Below, one piece after another: positions 63,364 to 64,000 of a stretch of DNA of 64,000 nucleotides. The position numbers were made by a program, and so were the translations under genes. The stretch spans positions 186,001 to 250,000 of the forward strand of contig NC_016609.1 in assembly GCF_000246855.1 (NCBI RefSeq), read 5' to 3'. The DNA comes from Niastella koreensis GR20-10 (GTDB lineage: Bacteria; Bacteroidota; Bacteroidia; Chitinophagales; Chitinophagaceae). The notes below the pieces were generated by a model. That model made no database searches. It was not told the origin of the DNA and saw only the letters and a list, made by a program, of their open reading frames with translations. Each line of letters opens with the position of its first letter. The first letter of the stretch is position 1.

Positions 63364-63463
63364 AGTAAAAGTTTGCGTAGACTTACTGCAATAGTGTTTC
63401 AGACATTTAACCAACGTGAACCGGATCGCACTGCGATAAATAATATCAGGTTTTCTGGTAATG

Positions 63464-63471
63464 CAAAGTTA
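63464..63471 (-). promoter_or_regulatory. -7 element of MBL-fold gene
   Basis: CAAAGTTA on the plus strand reads TAACTTTG, a full match to TAnnTTTG, about 100 bases before the MBL start. No -33 partner found. Confidence 0.4.
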
Positions 63472-63534
63472 ATACCAAAAATTTTGACGTTTTTTACGTA
63501 TATTTACCATTCACCAAAGAAAAGGAGGTATTCA

Positions 63535-63582
63535 TGAAATCTACAGATCATTCATGGACACTTTCGGTTAGTATCGCCTAAC
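63535..63582 (+). CDS. Tiny 15-residue ORF with very strong Shine-Dalgarno
   Basis: ATG 63535 opens a 15-codon frame (MKSTDHSWTLSVSIA) ending in TAA at 63580-63582. AAAGGAGGT lies seven bases upstream, nearly perfect pairing to the 16S tail, in a genome where the other genes use A-rich starts without Shine-Dalgarno. A hairpin (63610-63625) and a strong terminator (63628-63653) follow, giving a self-contained transcript of about 150 bases. It could be a leader peptide for attenuation of the MOSC gene (ATG 63702), a small RNA with a coding part, or a free peptide. It has one Trp and three Ser but no amino-acid run typical of classical leaders. Too short to assign a family. Confidence 0.5.
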
Positions 63583-63609
63583 TGGGGTATCGATCCATCA
63601 AAATATCTG

Positions 63610-63625
63610 CTGACAAGTATGTCAG
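63610..63625 (+). promoter_or_regulatory. Hairpin between mini-ORF and terminator
   Basis: CTGACA and TGTCAG form a 6-bp stem with a 4-base loop, two bases before the terminator stem. With it, this looks like the layout of an attenuator. Confidence 0.45.
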
Positions 63626-63627
63626 GG

Positions 63628-63653
63628 TCCCGACGGTCACCGTCGGGATTTTT
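63628..63653 (+). terminator. Strong terminator before MOSC gene
   Basis: TCCCGACGG and CCGTCGGGA form a perfect GC-rich 9-bp stem with a 3-base loop, followed by TTTTTATTT. Confidence 0.92.
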
Positions 63654-63690
63654 ATTTACCTGCATTTACCATTTAAAATCGGCAACATTT

Positions 63691-63698
63691 TACCTTAG
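63691..63698 (+). promoter_or_regulatory. -7-like element abutting MOSC start
   Basis: TACCTTAG-CGT-ATG: one mismatch to TAnnTTTG, three bases before the start codon. Supports a near-leaderless MOSC transcript separate from the mini-ORF. Confidence 0.35.
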
Positions 63699-63701
63699 CG
63701 T

Positions 63702-64000
63702 ATGCTTACTGTAAGTGAATTGTACATCTACCCCATAAAATCATTAGGCGGCATCGCCCTGAACAGCGCCAGGTTAACCGATCGCGGTTTTGAACACGAC
63801 AGAAGATGGATGCTGGTCGACGACAACAACCAGTTTATTACCCAGCGTGAGGTAACTGCCATGGCTTTGTTGAAACCACAGCTAACAGAACAGGGATTGC
63901 TGATAAGGAATAGCCAGGTGGCAGGTGAAGAACTGCTGGTGCCCTTTGAACCCACTGTGCCCGGCACTACCATGGTGGATGTATGGAGCAATCGCTGCCG
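63702..64000 (+). CDS. MOSC-domain protein (MOSC N-terminal beta barrel), 3' truncated by window edge
   Basis: The frame runs open to the window end; 99 residues are seen. The visible part is the MOSC N-terminal beta-barrel domain: ELYIYPIKSLGGIALNSARLTDRGFEHDRRWMLVDDNNQFITQRE is its signature, with MALLKPQL and VDVWSNRC following. In complete proteins a MOSC domain with a Cys that binds sulfur or molybdenum cofactor comes next, as in YcbX and mARC-type N-hydroxylamine reductases. Function as a molybdoenzyme is expected, but the catalytic part is outside the window. Confidence 0.88.
   Translation, partial: MLTVSELYIYPIKSLGGIALNSARLTDRGFEHDRRWMLVDDNNQFITQREVTAMALLKPQLTEQGLLIRNSQVAGEELLVPFEPTVPGTTMVDVWSNRC

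Noticed and set aside
63583-63701. Riboswitch upstream of the MOSC gene
   Set aside because: I could not recognise any known aptamer core; only two simple hairpins are present, so only an attenuator-like layout is proposed.

Overview
The window reads as chromosomal DNA of a Bacteroidota member, most likely family Chitinophagaceae (Niastella/Chitinophaga-like). Support: three SusC/SusD pairs, a type IX secretion (T9SS) C-terminal sorting domain, a FecI/FecR-type sigma/anti-sigma pair beside a TonB receptor, an oversized SecA, A-rich translation starts with almost no Shine-Dalgarno, and repeated TAnnTTTG promoter -7 elements. The family-level call is inference from gene content.

Layout. 1-5.5 kb: a 5'-truncated tandem-domain amidohydrolase, a degenerate amidohydrolase partner, a cytochrome c lipoprotein behind a perfect FNR-type box, and a DUF1080 lipoprotein. 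5.6-7.9 kb (minus): two methyltransferases and a phosphodiester glycosidase-like protein. 7.9-18.6 kb (minus): a T9SS cargo protein, secA, dprA, a PorE-like TPR/PD40/OmpA protein, queE and folD. 18.7-21.6 kb: two overlapping envelope genes (PorV/PorQ-like barrel; helix-hairpin-helix protein with a predicted barrel). 22-32.4 kb: two paralogous SusC/SusD operons in tandem, the first with a DUF1735 lipoprotein. 32.5-37.3 kb: housekeeping genes (DUF3467, radC, prs, rplY, pth, a FAH-family hydrolase). 37.5-43.3 kb: a fused 2-oxoacid dehydrogenase E1, a transposase-derived protein that appears to lack its catalytic residues, a CDF metal exporter, a beta-lactamase-like lipoprotein and a purine nucleoside phosphorylase.

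43.4-49.5 kb is a small glycan-degradation locus: a cysteine-type sulfatase translationally overlapped by a lipoprotein formylglycine-generating enzyme, a GH92 alpha-mannosidase and a LacI regulator. Then come a multi-PAS histidine kinase (minus), a YtxH/holin-like membrane-stress pair, and a compact cassette of two small Cys-containing exported DUF6520 proteins flanking a MauE-like membrane protein. 54.9-62.2 kb (minus) is a complete ECF sigma / FecR / STN-SusC / SusD signalling-uptake unit with no degradative enzyme. The window closes with an MBL-fold hydrolase, a tiny 15-codon ORF with a very strong Shine-Dalgarno and its own terminator, and the 5' part of a MOSC-domain gene.

Most interesting for follow-up: the DUF6520-MauE-DUF6520 cassette; the strong-SD mini-ORF; the apparently domesticated IS1595-type protein with direct repeats in its own upstream region; the periplasmic sulfatase/FGE pair; and a recurring arrangement in which a TAnnTTTG-like element lies 3-5 nt before the start codon (folD, queE, radC, the CDF gene, MOSC), suggesting near-leaderless transcripts. 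No tRNA, rRNA, CRISPR array or intact insertion sequence was seen.
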